Shown in pieces: positions 1 to 9,140 of a stretch of DNA of 64,000 nt (within the stretch, counting starts at the first letter, position 1; each line of letters opens with the position of its first letter). Both the position numbers and the translations under genes were made by a program. The stretch covers positions 372,001-436,000 of the forward strand of contig CALSFV010000037.1 of assembly GCA_943737045.1 (NCBI GenBank), written 5' to 3'. Origin of the DNA: Parapristionchus giblindavisi (lineage: Eukaryota > Nematoda > Chromadorea > Rhabditida > Diplogasteridae). The notes below the pieces were generated by a model. That model did not search any database, was not told the DNA's origin, and was given only the letters and a program-made list of their open reading frames with translations.

Positions 1-442
1 GATCGAATACGTACATACTGTGGGTACATCATGTACAAGTTTCAGCTTGATATCTCAACTGACGCCAAAATTACAGCAAAAATAAAAAGTGTATTTTGAC
101 TTTCCGGCGCTACTGTATACTACCTCCACGCTTTGTCTACACATCCAATGTCTGGACTATTTATTCATTCTAGATCGTTCCCAGATTGAGTAGTGGTCAT
201 ACTCTCTCAACGTCTTCTGCCTCTACATCTACAGGAGCGCGATACACATCATCTACACTGTAGGCAATTATTCTTTCAATATTCATTAAATGCATAGAGA
301 AACTCCAAAAAGACGAGCAAAGAAAATTAAAAGCTCCGTTTTGATATTTTTGTGACAGACCATTGTATCGCTGCATTTTTGGAACTACTTCAGCAAAATT
401 CTGTCTTTGCTTAAAATATATTTGTAATTATCATGTTTTCAG
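1..442. other. 5' flank of the sod-2-like gene
   Basis: No coding exon, RNA gene or clear repeat is visible. The stretch is AT-rich and ends in a TTTTCAG acceptor-like sequence immediately before the ATG at 443, which fits either cis-splicing from an unseen 5' UTR exon or trans-splicing of a leader at that site. I see no convincing TATA box. Confidence 0.4.
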
Positions 443-2177
443 ATGAATTTTGCACCTACCAGGATTCTTGGAGTCTCAAGAGGAGTTCTCAGCCATCTTA
501 GGTAAAATTTTTGTTCAGAAAAGAGTGTCATATTTGTATGTCATATGTCATATTCATTTGTCATGTCATATGTCATTTGTCACATTGGTCATGAAGTGTG
601 GAATTCTCAGAAGATGGAAGCATACACTTCCTGATCTACCGTACGACTTCAATGCTCTCGAGCCTGTGATTTCGGCGGAAATCATGCAGCTTCATCACCA
701 GAAGCACCATAACACTTACGTAACGAATCTTAATATGCTGGAGGAAAAAGTTCATGAAGCAACAGCAAAGAGTATGTTCATTAAATAGAAATCTATGAGA
801 ATTAACATGCAAATGTACTAATAAAGTTATTTATTTTAAATTTTAAATTAGAAAAAACATGTTTTGATTGAAATAATAATATTTCTGCAGATGATCTAAA
901 TTCACTGATCGCACTCCAGCCAGCATTCAAGTTTAATGCCGGAGGACATCTCAACCATAGCATCTTGTGGCAGGTATGACATCTTTCGTTGTACGCATAA
1001 ACACAGAGAACAGTATTATAGAATTAAAAATGTCCGAACAATACAAATTCCGCTGTTTGCCGCGCAATATTCAGACTCCGATCACTTCTTCGCGCGACAT
1101 ACCTTTTTCTCTTATTTTATCGAATTTTATGGCGTTTCCTCATCATTTCACAGGACTTTCAATAAAAATAAAATTATATGCATTGAAAAAAATGTTCGAA
1201 AAAACCTTCCGAAAATTTGAAGTGCGTTTTTCTCAACGGTGGAGAAGTTTACTATATTCGGCATTTGACGCGGTGTGTGCAAAACTTTTGTAATTCTATA
1301 ATATTATCCACGGGGCGTAAGACCTGTGAAGTGTTATAATTAACAATTTTGGTGCACAAAATAATAAAAACAATAATAATATTACTTATACGTTTTCATC
1401 AAATAACAATGAAACGCGTGATGATAAAATGGAAAAAAGGTGTTGAATATAACCCTTCATAGGTCTTATGCTCCTTGCAAAACTCTTTTTGTCTGTATTT
1501 TTGAGCAATTTCATAGGTAATGTCAAAAGATGGAGGAGAGCCATCGAAGAATCTCTTATCCGCCATTGAACGTGATTTCGGATCACTCAAGAACATGCAG
1601 GATAAACTATCCGCGGCCACTATAGCTGTTCAGGTAAATCATGCTGTATTACTATGTAAACACAATAACGGGAATAAATGTGGAGATTAACATTCAAAAG
1701 ATCTCAATACCCATCGCGGACACATGGTCGAATGAGAACCGACTGGATGAGAACGATTTGCATGCTTTGCCTATTCATTAGCGTTAAGTCTCTCATAGGC
1801 AGATAGTTCTCATTCATTGGTTCTCATAGTGTCTTCCTGGACGGTCAATGGGAAGTATCCTGGAGTCGCGTTCTCGGAAAAAAAACGATTAAATCTCCCA
1901 ACGAACATTTTCATAAACAAAACAAATAATATTGATGCAGGGATCTGGATGGGGCTGGCTGGGAATTTGCCCGGAAAGCAAGAAGCTCCGTATCGCCACT
2001 TGCGCTAATCAGGATCCACTTGAAGGAACAATAGGACTCAAGCCATTGTTCGGAATCGACGTTTGGGAACACGCCTACTACCTCCAATATAAGAATGTCC
2101 GTCCTGACTATGTAAAGGCGATTTGGAAAGTAGCGAACTGGTCGGAGATCAGCAAGCGATATGATTCAGCTCTGTGA
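443..2177 (+). CDS. sod-2: Mitochondrial manganese superoxide dismutase (complete, 5 exons)
   Basis: Converts superoxide to hydrogen peroxide and oxygen in the mitochondrial matrix. Exons by splice signals and phase: 443-501, 611-771, 891-973, 1517-1633, 1941-2177. Residues 1 to about 22 are Arg-rich without acids, a plausible mitochondrial targeting peptide; mature Mn-SOD begins at [16 protein letters not shown]. Family metal ligands are visible: His in the MQLHHQKHH stretch, His in [10 protein letters not shown], and Asp and His in [16 protein letters not shown]. The C-terminal half, from GSGWGWLG to the end, is typical for nematode SOD-2/SOD-3. The start at 443 is preferred because it gives the targeting peptide and correct phase into exon 2. 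An AATAAA lies 58 bp past the stop. Nematodes usually have two Mn-SOD paralogues and I cannot decide between sod-2 and sod-3. The last two exons are duplicated at 7222-7871. Confidence 0.93.
974..1516. repeat. Intron 3 of sod-2 with a dispersed repeat
   Basis: Part of this intron (about 1080-1275) resembles 11285-11480 and, more weakly, 6430-6560: a shared block containing an AAAATAAAATTATATGCATT-like stretch followed by TTTTCAACGGTGGAGAAGTTTACTA-like sequence. It is therefore a dispersed repeat and not gene-specific intron. No open frame here is supported. Confidence 0.5.
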
Positions 2178-2234
2178 AATGTCATTTTATTCGATTTGTA
2201 GTTATCGTAGTGTCAGTTATTGGTTGTATGAGAT

Positions 2235-2240
2235 AATAAA
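2235..2240 (+). terminator. Polyadenylation signal of sod-2
   Basis: AATAAA 58 bp downstream of the stop codon. The identical arrangement recurs at 7929-7934 after the duplicated SOD 3' end. Confidence 0.7.
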
Positions 2241-2845
2241 GTCAATTTTACCATATTGCACATCACTAGCTAACTTGTATTGTTTATTTTTTTACATTTA
2301 AAGCTCATGCAAACCTATGCTTGTAGATCTACATATATTTGTATGTACACGTGATGTAAATCTAACGTTGATGAATCAAAATAGGCTTCTAAATACTGAA
2401 GTTCAAATATCTGTCGTCGTATGAAAATTTAGAGACATAAAAATGATAATAAATATTTATTGTTTCTAACAATAGTCTAGTCACATTAAAAGTGATATCA
2501 TTGATAGTGTGTAAGAAGTAACCGTAACCATCGATCAATAATGACAATAACCTACCGTAACCGCTTTACGACCAATCAGGGTTTTCCGCTCGAGATCCAA
2601 TACACTCCAAAAAGCGACTTATTATGAGCAACATGTTACACGCTACGCCGTTATGGCGCAGGCACATATGACAGATGTATCGCTGCATCATCTGATATAT
2701 AATCCTCCCCAAAAACGTCATAATACTATGATATCATCCAAATGATCTCGAGCACCACCATCGTATTATGACATCACTCGTCTTTTGCATGTGCAAAAAT
2801 TAAAATGTAATTGTTGATTGATGGTATGATAGTGAGTGGAGAACG
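2241..2845. other. Intergenic region, duplicated downstream
   Basis: No gene visible. Almost all of it recurs after the second SOD 3' end (about 7935-8640, where an extra block of roughly 90 bp is present), so it belongs to the tandem segmental duplication. Near its right end, GTCATAATAC and GTATTATGAC (about 2718-2775) form a perfect 10 bp inverted pair in what is likely the distal promoter of the next gene; the same pair is kept in the second copy. Confidence 0.5.
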
Positions 2846-2853
2846 TATAAATA
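2846..2853 (+). promoter_or_regulatory. TATA box of the first small-exon gene
   Basis: TATAAATA, preserved in the duplicate at about 8639-8646. It lies about 45 bp before a 26 bp perfect-stem hairpin, so transcription would start just before the hairpin. Inferred from sequence only. Confidence 0.5.
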
Positions 2854-2890
2854 CTATGCTAACAGCCACACACTTCAAATTCTCTTATAG

Positions 2891-2962
2891 ATAGGTTGTC
2901 TAGCTGGACTACCATAAGGAAAGGTACTTCTACTTCTATGGTGGTCCAGTTAGACAACCTAT
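2891..2962 (+). ncRNA. Hairpin just after the TATA box (5' UTR structure or miRNA-like precursor)
   Basis: Left arm 2891-2916 and right arm 2937-2962 pair over 26 bp with only two G-U pairs and a 20 nt loop. Size and near-perfect pairing resemble a microRNA precursor, but the arms match no miRNA seed I know. The hairpin is kept in the duplicate at 8685-8756 with one mismatch near the base. Confidence 0.4.
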
Positions 2963-2981
2963 ATTATCTCTAAGTGGGTGT

Positions 2982-3156
2982 ATCCTCTGGTATTTATAAA
3001 CTTAAAGTCTACTTAAAATACGTCACTGACTTTTAGTTTACTTTAAGTCTACTTCAAGTGAGTGACGTCACATTTTCACTTTAAGTAGACTTCCGTTTCA
3101 CTTGAAATAGACATACAAGTCTACTTAAAGTAAAAGTGTAAGTAGACAAGTTTTGA
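2982..3156. mobile_element. Palindromic MITE, GGTATTT...AAATACC family
   Basis: Ends read GGTATTTATAAACTTAAAGT on the left and an AAGTTTTGATATACC-like right end. The interior is a cluster of the decamer AAGTCTACTT and its complement AAGTAGACTT, and contains one TGACGTCA octamer near 3064 (CRE-like). The second copy of the locus (about 8776-8962) and a diverged relative at 4951-5153 share the ends. Confidence 0.6.
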
Positions 3157-4011
3157 TATACCAATTTCACTCATTTTTTCACTATGACTGGGATACATTT
3201 TTTACCAAGTATTTTATTTTTTTCCCATTTCATATTCCCATTATAAATGAATTTAACTCTTTCCTTCTCCCCCTTCCTCTTCTTCTTCATCTTTCCCCTT
3301 CCTCTTCTTCTTCATCTTTTCTTTTCTATAGGAATCATCTCCTCTTCTTCAACAACTACAACACGAACAATGTCTGGAACGGTAATGCATCCATTTCAGA
3401 AGTATAGAATATATAATAATAAATTTATCTGACCTCGGAGGTTATTTTAAGATTGATAATTAAATGTTTGAAAAATATGATAAAGTCGAGGATGTGACCA
3501 GATAAAACTATTGCTCGCATCTTTCCGAAGACAAAACCAACTATTATATTAGTCATACTAAGCATATAGTAATCAATAGTTGATTAGAAGAAGATGAACG
3601 ATGATTTATTTATATGGGACCTCAGCACGCCCAGATCAGTCGTTTAGTAGCAACCATTCCCCCACCCCAATGGATCTGTGCTTGATAAAGGTCATTAAAC
3701 TGTACCTGTAAACTATGCATATTAAAGAGTGACTGTATTAATTGTATTGATTCAGGCTGATTTCGAAGGACCGAGAATGACGGTACTAAGAGATGACGAT
3801 AAAGTAAGTTCGCATACCGATTAAAGTATTCCGCTGCTTTACCAATACGCTAAGGGATTGGTGAAAGTCATCTCTAATTTTCTGCATATTACTTGAACGA
3901 GCTGCAAGATATTTACATTAATTAATTGTATTGATTGAGGATGATTACGAATCAGCGAGAATCGGGGTACTAAGAGCTTACGGCAACGTAAGTTCATGTA
4001 CTTATTAAAGC

Positions 4012-4128
4012 GACACTCAGGCTAATTTGAAACTCTCCGATCTAGCCACACTATCTCGCTTTCTTTGTCTACGAAAGAATATTACCAAAGTGGAGAGTAA
4101 AATTAGCATGGGGTGTGCCTTTAAAGAT
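4012..4128. mobile_element. Palindromic MITE of the 115-130 bp 'TTTAAAGGCACACC' family
   Basis: Family signature: a left end with CTAATTTGAAACTCTC, an internal CTCTCGCTTTCTTTGTCT palindrome, and a right end with GAGAGTAAAATTAGC...GGTGTGCCTTTAAAG. At least ten copies occur in this window. Confidence 0.7.
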
Positions 4129-4229
4129 TGACTCACGCAAAAATAACGCGAACAAACTGCTTATTTATTTATTGATCGCGAGGATAGTGAATAAATGATG
4201 CTTGATATCGCAGTCAAAGGCGCGCTTTT

Positions 4230-4320
4230 TGAAAATTTAAAATTTGGGCTGTTGGATTCGAACCCGCGTCAATGCGATTTGTAGTACTGCTTTACGCTAA
4301 AAAAGACTTAAAACGCGAAT
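4230..4320 (-). repeat. tRNA-derived SINE-like remnant
   Basis: On the minus strand a B-box-like GCGGGTTCGAATCC is preceded by tRNA-like sequence (GTAAAGCAGTACTACAAATC). Related copies sit in neighbouring introns at about 5400-5465, 5780-5845, 6160-6225, 10035-10095 and 11055-11125. Arms do not pair well enough for a functional tRNA. Confidence 0.45.
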
Positions 4321-4421
4321 GTGGAACTTGTGATCGACCTTTTTAGAATCCTTTTTTTCATATAGATTCCGGACATCGAAATTAGAGAATTTTGTGGTAA
4401 TGTTAAATAGTTCCCTTGTAA

Positions 4422-4880
4422 TGTGGTGTTAATTTCTTGTAAATGGAATTGGAAATTGTAAAAAGGGTGTTAATTTTGTCCACTTGTAAATAGCATTGTA
4501 AAAAGCAAATATCTCGTTTCTCTGACTAGATAGAGACTTGAAACTTGGTTTTTGGGTTAGAAACAACGAAAAAAAAACTTATAAACGAAGTTTCAAGTCT
4601 CTATCTCTACAAAGAGCGGAGATATTTGCTTTTTACACGATTTTTCAGGAAAAACTAGAACATTCTTGTAAAAAGCAAATATCTGCGCTCTTTGTAGAGA
4701 TAGAGACTTGAAACTTCGTTTATAAGCTTTTTTCGTGGTTTCTAATCCAAAAACCAAGTTTCAAGTCTCTAACTTTTCAGAGAACCGAGATATTTGCTTT
4801 TTACAATGCTATTTACAAGTGGACAAAATTAACACCCTTTTTACAATTTCCAATTCCATTTACAAGAAATTAACACCACA
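4422..4880. mobile_element. 459 bp fold-back MITE with TAA target duplication
   Basis: Two arms of about 225 bp form a near-perfect palindrome beginning TGTGGTGTTAATTTCTTGTA. It is flanked by TAA on both sides (4419-4421 and 4881-4883). The duplicated locus at about 10215 has the uninterrupted sequence CCCTTGTAAGTGATTG, a clean empty site with a single TAA. A 3 bp TAA/TTA duplication is typical of PIF/Harbinger-type elements. Confidence 0.8.
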
Positions 4881-4950
4881 TAAGTGATTGATGAGTGGGA
4901 TCTCTAATTTTCTGCATATTAGATGTACGAGCTGTAAAATATATGCACGT

Positions 4951-5153
4951 ACTCGGGTATATTCAAACTAGTAGTTTACTTAGATTTCCCACTAGCCGTA
5001 GACTTGCAAGTCTACGGTTGGTTAAGTTTACTAGAAGTGGTGTATATAATACGGTACTGCATTTGGTCAAATGTTCTTTCACTAGTAGTAAACTAACAGT
5101 AAATTGCTAGTTTGTGACGTAACGTAAGTACTACTAGTTTGGAAATACCAGAG
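4951..5153. mobile_element. Palindromic MITE, CGGGTAT...AAATACCAG family, TA-flanked
   Basis: Left end CTCGGGTATATTCAAACTAG, right end CTAGTTTGGAAATACCAGAG, each adjoined by TA. The interior holds CGTAGACTTGCAAGTCTACG, a perfect small palindrome. It is related to the elements at 2982 and 8776. Confidence 0.55.
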
Positions 5154-5173
5154 TATGAATTGTATTAATTCAG

Positions 5174-6404
5174 GATGATTTCGAAGCAACGACAATCGAG
5201 TTAGGAAAAGCTGCTGGAAAAACTGGAAAAGAAAAAGGAAAGGCTCACGCTCACGATACTGTAAGTTCAAAATATTAGTACAACGATATCGATTTTTGTT
5301 AAGTTCATTATTACAACAAGTACGGTATATTATTAAACATTTCGAAATTTCAAAAAAAAAAATCATGCTTGACATAAATTCGCGCTTTTGAAATTTGAAA
5401 ATTGGGGCAATAGCATTTGAACCCGCGACAATGCGCTTTGTAGTCCGCTGATTTACCACAACGCTGAGGGATTGATGAGTGGCATCTCTAACTTTCTGTA
5501 TATTATGCGAACGAGCTGTAAGAGACTTGAATGTATTAATTGTATCGATTCAGGATGATTTCGAAGCAACGACAATCGAGTTAGGAAAAGCTGCTGGAAA
5601 AACTGGAAAAGAAAAAGGAAAGGCTCACGCTCACGATACTGTAAGTTCAAAATATTAGTACAACGATATCGATTTTTGTTAAGTTCATTATTACAACAAG
5701 TACGGTATATTATTAAACATTTCGAAATTTCAAAAAAAAAAAATCATGCTTGACATAAATTCGCGCTTTTGAAATTTGAAAATTGGGGCAATAGCATTTG
5801 AACCCGTGACAATGCGCTTTGTAGTCCGCTGATTTACCACAACGCTGAGGGATTGATGAGTGGCATCTCTAACTTTCTGTATATTATGCGAACGAGCTGT
5901 AAGAGACTTGAATGTATTAATTGTATCGATTCAGGATGATTTCGAAGCAACGACAATCGAGTTAGGAAAAGCTGCTGGAAAAACTGGAAAAGAAAAAGGA
6001 AAGGCTCACGCTCACGATACTGTAAGTTCAAAATATTAGTACAACGATATCGATTTTTGTTAAGTTCATTATTACAACAAGTACGGTATATTATTAAACA
6101 TTTCGAAATTTCAAAAAAAAAAAAATCATGCTTGACATAAATTCGCGCTTTTGAAATTTGAAAATTGGGGCAATAGCATTTGAACCCGCGACAATGCGCT
6201 TTGTAGTCCGCTGATTTACCACAACGCTGAGGGATTGATGAGTGGCATCTCTAACTTTCTGTATATTATGCGAACGAGCTGTAAGAGACTTGAATGTATT
6301 AATTGTATCGATTCAGGATGATTTCGAAGCAACGACAATCGAGTTAGGAAAAGCTGCTGGAAAAACTGGAAAAGAAAAAGGAAAGGCTCACGCTCACGAT
6401 ACTG
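5174..6404 (+). repeat. Four tandem copies of a 380-382 bp exon-plus-intron unit
   Basis: Units begin at 5174, 5554, 5935 and 6317 (spacings 380, 381, 382). Exon and intron sequence is virtually identical between units; the spacing grows because an intronic A run lengthens by one base each time (11, 12, 13). Each full intron carries the tRNA-SINE-like block. This indicates very recent expansion of one coding exon. Confidence 0.85.
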
Positions 6405-6589
6405 TAAGTTCAAAATATTAGCAAAACGATATCGATTTTTAAAAAACTTCGAAAAAACATCCATAAAATTTTGCGAAAATTTTAAAGTGCGATTGTTCGT
6501 GGTGATTTATCATTTTTTCAACGGTGGAGAAGTTTGCTAAGTTCGGAATTTAAATATTTCCGTGGTGTAAGAAATTTTTTTTGTAATTC

Positions 6590-6835
6590 TATGAGGCCGT
6601 TTGTGTAAGAGTCGGGCAAATCTGGGAGAGGGTTGGCACAGGCCAAAAATTTTGATACCCTCAAAACTTGTGTATAATTGTTATCGACCATGCTGATGAA
6701 GATAGGCATAGTCATTTTGGCTCCAGTGGTCCCGCAACGCCTGGGCGGGATTGCGGTATAATCACGTTTTCAGGCCATTCTCGGTCCATGGTAGAGCTAG
6801 AGGTATGAAAATTGGGCTCATAAGACAGAATTGAT
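6590..6835 (+). repeat. Dispersed repeat, inverted relative at 34205-34415
   Basis: Shared blocks include GTCGGGCAAATCTGG, ACTGGAG/CCC...CCCGCAACGCC and TTCTCGGTC...ATGG. At the other locus it abuts a reverse-transcriptase fragment, so it may be untranslated sequence of the same retroelement family. Confidence 0.5.
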
Positions 6836-7048
6836 ATAGGGTGATGTAAACAATAAATTGTGGCAAACTTGTGCTTTTTGCAGGAGCGTGACAAGGATTG
6901 ACAACTTTATCGCACCCAATTGCAGTCAGACATCAAATTTAATACAGATTGTTGTCGATGTGTCAAATAAATATTTGTGGTTGCAATTAATGAATGAACT
7001 GTTGACAGACAACAAAAATGAGGATGATACAAGTCAGAAGGATAGGAG

Positions 7049-7205
7049 CAATGGAATGACCAGAGAAATGTCCTTCTTTCTAGTCAGACAACAAAAAATC
7101 TTCTTTTTGATGTCAATCGATTCTTGCCTTCTCATTGACATCAAAACGAATATTTTTTGTTGTCTGAATAGAAAGAAGCACATTTCTCTAGTCATTCCAT
7201 TTTGA
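7049..7205. mobile_element. 157 bp palindromic MITE
   Basis: Arms run from CAATGGAATGACCAGAGAAA to its complement ending TTCCATTTTG, with GACAACAAAAAAT and ATTTTTTGTTGTC further in. It sits directly beside the truncated SOD exon, at the breakpoint of the segmental duplication. Confidence 0.65.
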
Positions 7206-7221
7206 TAGGTAATGTCAAAAG

Positions 7222-7871
7222 GTAATGTCAAAAGATGGAGGAGAACCATCGAAGAATCTCTTATCCGCCATTGAGCGTGACTTCGGATCACTCAAGAACA
7301 TGCAGGATAAACTATCCGCTGCTACCATAGCTGTCCAGGTAAATCGTGGTGTATTACTATAAATGTAAACCTTGAGTGAAACATTCAAAAGATTACGATA
7401 TCGCGAGCATTAGGTCGGATGAGGATCTATGAATGAGAACGATTTGTATATTCATAAGCGCTTGCTTCTCATATGCAACTAGACCTGATCCACTCTCTTC
7501 ACATCCGACCAAGTACCCCATCAAGGTTTCTTAGACGGATAACGGGAAGCACTCCCGGATTCGCGTTCCCTGAGTATAACGATTAAATCTCCCAACGAAC
7601 ATTTTCATAAATACAACAAATAATATTGTTGCAGGGATCTGGATGGGGCTGGTTGGGAATTTGCCCGGAAAGCAAGAAGCTCCGTATTGCCACTTGCGCT
7701 AACCAGGATCCACTTCAAGGCACAACGGGACTCAAGCCATTGTTCGGAATAGACGTTTGGGAACACGCCTACTATCTTCAATACAAGAATGTCCGCCCGG
7801 ACTATGTAAAGGCGATTTGGAAAGTAGCGAACTGGTCGGAGATCAGCAAGCGATATGATTCAGCTCTGTGA
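7222..7871 (+). pseudogene. Duplicated Mn-SOD 3' end (exons 4 and 5 only)
   Basis: Exons 7222-7338 and 7635-7871, same lengths (117 and 237 nt) as exons 4 and 5 of the sod-2 gene at 443. Both reading frames are open with mostly synonymous or conservative changes (for example QGTTGLK for EGTIGLK). The piece keeps the Asp and His metal ligands of the C-terminal domain but lacks the N-terminal helical domain with the other two His ligands, and has no targeting peptide. A 13 bp micro-duplication (GGTAATGTCAAAA) precedes exon 4. Alone it cannot be a working SOD; it could be the 3' part of a chimeric transcript with the gene at 3370. Confidence 0.75.
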
Positions 7872-8638
7872 TATGTCATTTTATTCGATTTGTAGTTATC
7901 GTAGTGTCAGTTATTGGTTGTATGAGATAATAAAGTCAATTTTACCATATTGCACATTATTACTATAATATCTAACTTGTATTGTTTAATTTTTAAATTT
8001 AAAGCGCATGCAAACCTATACTTGTAGATCCACATATATTTTTATCTACACGTGGTGCATGCAACTATACATCCATTAATGTTATTATTATCTAAATGAT
8101 CATAAGTACAATTTTCCAACAATTTGGTTCTACTTCCGAATCACTTCAATGTCAATCCAACGTTGATGAATCAAAATAGGCTTCTAAATACTGAAGTTCA
8201 AATATCTGTCGTCGTATGCAAATTTAGAGACATAAAAATGATAATAAATATTTATTGTTTCTAACAATAGTCTAGTCACATTAAAAGTGATATCATTGAT
8301 AGTGTGTAAGAAGTAACCGTAACCATCGATCAATAATGACCATAACCTACCGTAACCGCTTTACGACCAATCAGGGTTTTCCGCTCGAGATCCAATACAC
8401 TCCAAAAAGCGACTGATTATGAGCAAAATGTTACACGCTACGCCGTTATGGCGCAGGAACATATGACAGATGTATCGATGCATCATCTGATATATAATCC
8501 TCCCCAAAACGTCATAATACTATGATATCATCCAAATGATCTCGAGCACCACCATCGTATTATGACATCACTCGTCTTTTGCATGTGCAAAAATTAAAAT
8601 GTAATTGTTGATTGATGGTATGATAGTGAGTGGAGAAC

Positions 8639-8756
8639 GTATAAATACTATGCTAACAGCCACACACTTCAAATTCTCTTATAGACAGGTTGTCTAGCTG
8701 GACTACCATAAGGAAAGGTACTTCTACTTCTATGGTGGTCCAGTTAGACAACCTAT
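8639..8756 (+). promoter_or_regulatory. TATA box and hairpin of the second small-exon gene
   Basis: Duplicate of 2846-2962: TATAAATA followed by a hairpin with arms 8685-8710 and 8731-8756 and the same 20 nt loop. One C/A mismatch has appeared near the base; the rest of the stem is unchanged. Confidence 0.5.
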
Positions 8757-8775
8757 ATTATCTCTAAGTGAGTGT

Positions 8776-8962
8776 ATCCTCGGGTATTTCTAAACTTAAA
8801 GTCTACTTAAAATACGTCACTGACTTTTAGTTTACTTTAAGTCTACTTCAAGTGAGTGACGTCACAGTTTCACTTTAAGTAGACTTCCGTTTCACTTGAA
8901 ATAGACTTACATGTCTACTTAAAGTGAAAGTGTAAGTAGACTTCAAGTTTTGAAATACCAGA
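8776..8962. mobile_element. Palindromic MITE (duplicate of the one at 2982)
   Basis: Left end CGGGTATTTCTAAACTTAAA and right end CAAGTTTTGAAATACCAGAG are cleaner here than in the first copy. Contains the TGACGTCA octamer. Confidence 0.6.
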
Positions 8963-9140
8963 GTCACTCACTTCTTCACACTGGGATACATTTTAACCAA
9001 GTATTAATTTTTCCATTTCATATTCCCATTATAAATGAATTTATCTTTTTCCACCTCTTCCCCGTCCTCTTCTTCTTCATCTTTTCTTCTCTATAGGAAC
9101 CAACTCCTCTTCTTCAATAGCAACAACTACAACACGAACA

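Larger units (their letters stand above)
3370..6403 (+). pseudogene. Small-exon Lys/Ala-rich repeat gene, copy 1, lacking its 3' exons
   Basis: Unknown function. Exons, all phase 0: 3370-3381 (MSGT), 3756-3803 (ADFEGPRMTVLRDDDK), 3940-3987 (DDYESARIGVLRAYGN), then four near-identical 87 bp exons at 5174-5260, 5554-5640, 5935-6021 and 6317-6403. These encode DDFEATTIELGKAAGK followed by a Lys/Gly/His-rich tail ending AHAHDT. Every exon is followed by GTAAG and all except 3940 are preceded by TTCAG. The gene matches copy 2 (9141-12038) up to the third exon but has no counterpart of that copy's 22-residue exons and no terminal exon: the duplication junction removed them. All phases being 0, the last exon could splice in frame into the SOD exons at 7222. 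No signal peptide or membrane segment; the composition is hydrophilic, like LEA or other disordered proteins. Confidence 0.6.
6404..7221. other. Junction of the tandem segmental duplication, filled with repeats
   Basis: Between the last repeat exon of copy 1 and the orphan SOD exon. About 6430-6560 resembles part of sod-2 intron 3 and 11400-11470. About 6590-6835 is a dispersed repeat whose inverted relative is at 34205-34415. 7049-7205 is a small palindromic element. No supported gene; open frames here are incidental to repeats. Confidence 0.55.

Noticed and set aside
2891..2962. let-7-like precursor, because of the word TAGGTTGTCTAG
   Set aside because: The let-7 seed GAGGTAG is absent at the 5' end and the match is only the non-seed part.
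5082..6464. Minus-strand open frames repeated across the 380 bp units (NLQYREREPFLFLFQF type)
   Set aside because: They are exact antisense shadows of the Lys/Gly-rich exons and repeat with them; no homology and no own splice or promoter signals.
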